Under the pieces are notes generated by a model that was not told the DNA's origin, did no database searches, and worked only from the letters and a program-made list of their open reading frames with translations. 64,000 nucleotides of DNA, taken from the NCBI GenBank assembly GCA_018907035.1, contig JACCIC010000121.1, positions 957,501 to 1,021,500 of the forward strand. The letters run 5' to 3'. The DNA is from Sycobia sp. Sy_11 (taxonomy: Eukaryota > Arthropoda > Insecta > Hymenoptera > Epichrysomallidae). The position numbers were made by a program, and so were the translations under genes. Position 1 is the stretch's first letter. Each line of letters starts with the position of its first letter. Shown here piece after piece: positions 60,756 to 64,000 of the stretch.

Positions 60756-61646
60756 CTAGGAGTTGAAGTCGACGGTAAATAAGAATGAGTGCTCTTTGAA
60801 CCGACGTTAGTAGGCATCTCTTAATGTGAGATTTAACTAAAATTTGATAAAGTAACAGAAAAAAATTAAACAGTATAAAAATCTACAGTAAAGAAAGCAA
60901 GAAAAACTTTTTACGAATGTTTTTCTTAAGCAGGGATCTGTAACAAATATTCAATATATTTTGGTCTTATTTAAAACACTAATTGATTATAATATATATT
61001 TACCTTTTGAACAAATATCTTAGCCCTTACGCCCTAGAGCCTTTTGGAATATTATGAAAATCCATTTTTCTATAGCAATGTGATCTCAGACCAATCCTAA
61101 GTTAAGGACAAAGCAAAAATATGTTGGCTAGCAAATCTCATACGTCTAGAGGTGTATCTCGACTTGATACAGTAAGACTAACTGTTAAAATTTTAGAAAT
61201 TACAAAACAATCATTTAATTGCACTATTTTTTTGTTTTTTTTTTTTGCATTTTTCATATTTGATCTGGTCAAATAAAGTAATTTTTATTTTTATTGTTTG
61301 GTAAACATTATGGAAATTTGGTAAACATTATTAGCTTCTACAAATGAATTTTTAAACAACTCAGTTAAAATTAATGAGTAATATTTTTTTATGCCCAACG
61401 CGTTTTACAGCGCTCTATATGTTAAATAAATATAATCTTAATTAATAATCGCTCTAAAGATAATCTATATATAATACTTCTTTTTATTAGATTCTCAGAT
61501 TAACATAAAATATTAAATCTTTAAATCGATTTTATACTGCATGACAACGTATTTCGACAAATAAATTGTATAACCAGTAGATGATCTTTGTAAATGACTG
61601 ACATGTATATTTTAAATTCTGGTTACGGGCTGTAATATCTTGCAAA
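59340..61646. other. Intergenic region
   Basis: AT-rich with a (TA)n run at 60693-60751. No exon is recognised. Confidence 0.55.
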
Positions 61647-61880
61647 ATGACAAAGCTTCTTAATTCAATAGGGGCATTGTTGTTAAATTTCCTTGGTGTA
61701 CGTATATTTAAAACATGCTTTCTGGATGCCATGGAAAACGATTACGGCGATTACATTATTTCTGGACCTCCTATAACCTCGTTTATATTTACTATTGGAG
61801 TGTTTATAATAATATCTAATCTGAACTTCTATCCAGCAACTTTCAAAAAACCGGCACCTGCATTACTGGGACTGTACGAG
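61647..61880 (+). CDS. Membrane protein 2, exon 1
   Basis: Residues 1-78, MTKLLNSIGALLLNFLGV to LGLYE. Donor GAG|GTAAAT. Confidence 0.8.
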
Positions 61881-62190
61881 GTAAATGTACATAAACATAC
61901 AAGAGGAGAAAGAATAAAGCGTATTTATAATGTTAAATAGTGTAATAAATCTAAACGAAATTATAACCTTTGTTTAATTTCTAAAAAAAATGTATATTTC
62001 TTGAAGCATGTTATGGACACATATTTTCAAGAATTATGAAAAAATTTACTTGTCATATTTAAAATAAGTAAATTAATTAAATCAGAATAATTAATTTGAT
62101 GTGAAATATACTAAAGTAGTTTTTATAATTTCATTATACATACATACATACATACACACACACGCGCGCGCGCGCGTGTGCGTGCAAAAG

Positions 62191-62272
<82 letters not shown>

Positions 62273-62915
62273 TATAAGTCTCAATTTTATGAAATATTTA
62301 TATTTGGAAGATATATTTACATTTTTATAGTTTCTGGTGACAGCCTTTCTTTTGGAATTTTCTGTCGCTTGCATTTGGGCACCAATTGATGTTCATATTT
62401 ATACAACATTAACGAAAGCACTGATTAAGGTAAATTACTATATTTGATTTCCAGTAAATTTAATAGAACATTAATATACTTTCTTTAATACTTGTTTAAA
62501 ATAAAATGTTTTATATTTTTTTTAATGTAATTTTTACGAGAATCGATAATTAATATTAGGCTTTCGTTGGTTGTGGATGTAACAGCGCGTCAATATGGCT
62601 AATACATAATCAGTTGCCTATGGCCCTACTAACCTTCGCGGTATCAATTGGGTTTTTGCTGGTTACGCTCTATGTGACCAGATCACTAGATTTTTCAATA
62701 TACCGGTAAGACTTGTTCGTATGCCAGTAAGACAAATACTATTGACATAAATAGTTGAAATAAAAATATATTTCTACTTTAGTGAATGTGGACCTGCTTT
62801 TTTTATACAGCATATGAAAACAAGATTTATGATAAAATTAGCGAAAGAATTACCGAGACTTGACGACTATACTTGTTCGGATCGGAAAAAAAGTCGTAGA
62901 AGAAGAAAATATTAA
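61647..62915 (+). CDS. Four-helix membrane protein of unrecognised family, member 2
   Basis: Exons 61647-61880, 62331-62429, 62560-62705 and 62783-62915 give 203 residues; junction phases are 0, 0 and 2, all GT-AG. Helices by eye lie near residues 5-22, 43-62, 71-97 and 132-151. The fourth helix is followed by TRSLD, then a cytosolic-looking tail with a basic end DRKKSRRRRKY. Exon 1 ends LGLYE at the same place as LIIYE in the gene at 53024. Exon 2 is also 33 codons, sharing L-(I/V)-(S/T)-A and IW-x-P. Codon use is A/T-ending, in contrast to member 1. Function unknown; the basic tail could be a sorting or binding segment. Confidence 0.85.
62188..62272. repeat. (GA)n microsatellite in intron 1 of membrane protein 2
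   Basis: Preceded by a short (CA)(CG) run. It lies about 60 bases before exon 2. Confidence 0.95.
62331..62429 (+). CDS. Membrane protein 2, exon 2
   Basis: 33 codons, FLVTAFLLEFSVACIWAPID and 13 more. Acceptor TTTTTATAG, donor AAG|GTAAAT. Confidence 0.85.
62560..62705 (+). CDS. Membrane protein 2, exon 3
   Basis: Residues 112-159 plus two bases; fourth helix and TRSLDFSIY. Acceptor TAATATTAG, donor CG|GTAAGA. Confidence 0.85.
62783..62915 (+). CDS. Membrane protein 2, exon 4
   Basis: Completes Arg160, then ECGPAFFIQHMKTRFMIKLA and the basic C-terminus to TAA at 62913. Acceptor TTTCTACTTTAG. The alternative acceptor TTTATACAG at 62811 would break the phase. Confidence 0.85.
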
Positions 62916-62983
62916 TTACCGTCTATTTAACTAAGTTAATTGTAAGCTGATGATATTTTTGATCGAGTATTCCTTGATCGAAG

Positions 62984-62989
62984 AATAAA
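62984..62989 (+). terminator. Poly(A) signal of membrane protein 2
   Basis: AATAAA about 70 bases after the stop. Confidence 0.6.
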
Positions 62990-63960
62990 CTTAAGCCAAA
63001 AATAGATAATTTCAGTATTAGAATTTGAACTATTTCCTCTATAAATGTGAAATTTTCCATTCATCAAGTGATTTACAATCCATTAATCAAGTAAATACTA
63101 CAAATATATAAACTGATCCATTTATAAATCAATTTCTTTTTTAAATATATTCAAACGAAATATAAAAAATGTTTAATACTACTAATTTATATATAACATA
63201 TACTTTTAAAATTACTGTAAAAAAATAAAAAAATAATTGAGAAATTAACTTAAAATAAGATGTTATTATTGTAAAATAAAAAGGTATCAAACTTTTTGAT
63301 AAATATATTTCTATAAAAATTATAATTTTAATTCAAAATTTTTATTCATCTCCTTCTTAATTCTATCAATTACAGTATGATCATTTATAATATGTAATAA
63401 TAGTTAAACTTATTTTTCAATGTTACTTATAATAAATTGAATATAAAAAATATTTACATTTTTGCCTTCCATTTTTAATAACGATATAGTAATAAGGTAA
63501 AAATTTACAATAATAGTCAATTACTATATGCTCTAAAAATGTTTATATTTCAATTTTTCTGACATTCTTAAAATAGGTTTTGTAACATAAAAAATTTATA
63601 TTTTGTTAAATTAAAATCTGTATCTTCTGTACTTTCAATTTGTTTTATAATAATCGAAAATCATTTTTATGTAAGAGGGGAGTATTAGGTAGTTCACAGA
63701 TAATACAGCTACAAATAATACTAATCAAAAATAGCCTACACACGTTTGTATTAAAAAGAAGGCATTTTTATTTCGTTTGAAACTGAAACTGATAAAGTAC
63801 AAATTGTATTGTTAATATAGTGATAATCATATATCGTAATCAATTGTTAATAATATTAAGTAATTAATAATACGTGTATCGATTATACTGTACGTATAGA
63901 TTATTATACGGTAATTGTACTAACGAGATGTATCAGTGGCAGCGCACATATACATATGTA

Positions 63961-63962
<2 letters not shown>
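62990..63962. other. Non-coding region
   Basis: Very AT-rich; nothing recognised. Confidence 0.5.

Positions 63963-64000
<38 letters not shown>
63963..64000. repeat. (TA)n microsatellite running off the window
   Basis: TA run to the last base. Confidence 0.95.

Overview
This is a eukaryotic, insect-type window. It is AT-rich, with split genes bounded by GT-AG introns, AATAAA poly(A) signals, long (TA)n, (CT)n and (GT)n microsatellites, and many mariner and non-LTR remnants. The mix of AT-rich DNA, CpG-dense islands and many mariner subfamilies would fit a hymenopteran, but that is inference. Nothing bacterial (operons, CRISPR, tRNA clusters) is present.

Host genes. (1) 374-561 (+): last coding exon of an FAD polyamine/monoamine oxidase-like gene that enters from the left. 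(2) 3387-15107 (-): complete coding region of aromatic-L-amino-acid (DOPA) decarboxylase, Ddc, in ten coding exons. All junctions close in phase to give 483 residues, with every PLP and catalytic residue at the mammalian position number (Ala148, Ser149, His192, Thr246, Asp271, Lys303, Tyr332). Genes 1 and 2 converge. Ddc introns hold mariner debris, microsatellites and a CpG-rich island. (3) 53024-54105 (+): a 179-residue four-helix membrane protein in three exons. (4) 61647-62915 (+): a 203-residue four-helix membrane protein in four exons. Genes 3 and 4 share two intron positions and a 99-nt phase-0 middle exon, so they look like a diverged tandem pair of a family I do not recognise.

Repeats. 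About 17-50 kb is almost gene-free. It holds three copies of a dispersed repeat that starts at a (TATCA/TATCG)n pentanucleotide array. Two copies carry a 60-bp-unit minisatellite, and in one of these the units flip orientation mid-array. A 4.5-kb Jockey-type LINE (40732-45206) sits inside the second copy with a 12-bp target duplication; its reverse transcriptase has lost the catalytic core. A 5'-truncated R1-like LINE (about 47350-49430) keeps its YADD box but is interrupted by stops and frame breaks. Five mariner remnants from clearly different lineages are recognisable by protein motifs, and one further candidate end is known only from an inverted-repeat-like motif.

How the host genes relate: Ddc makes dopamine and serotonin for cuticle tanning and neurotransmission. 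The oxidase acts on polyamines or amines, but nothing beyond adjacency links it to Ddc. The four-helix pair has no assigned function. The pair and the dispersed repeat with its orientation-switching minisatellite are the least explained parts of the window.
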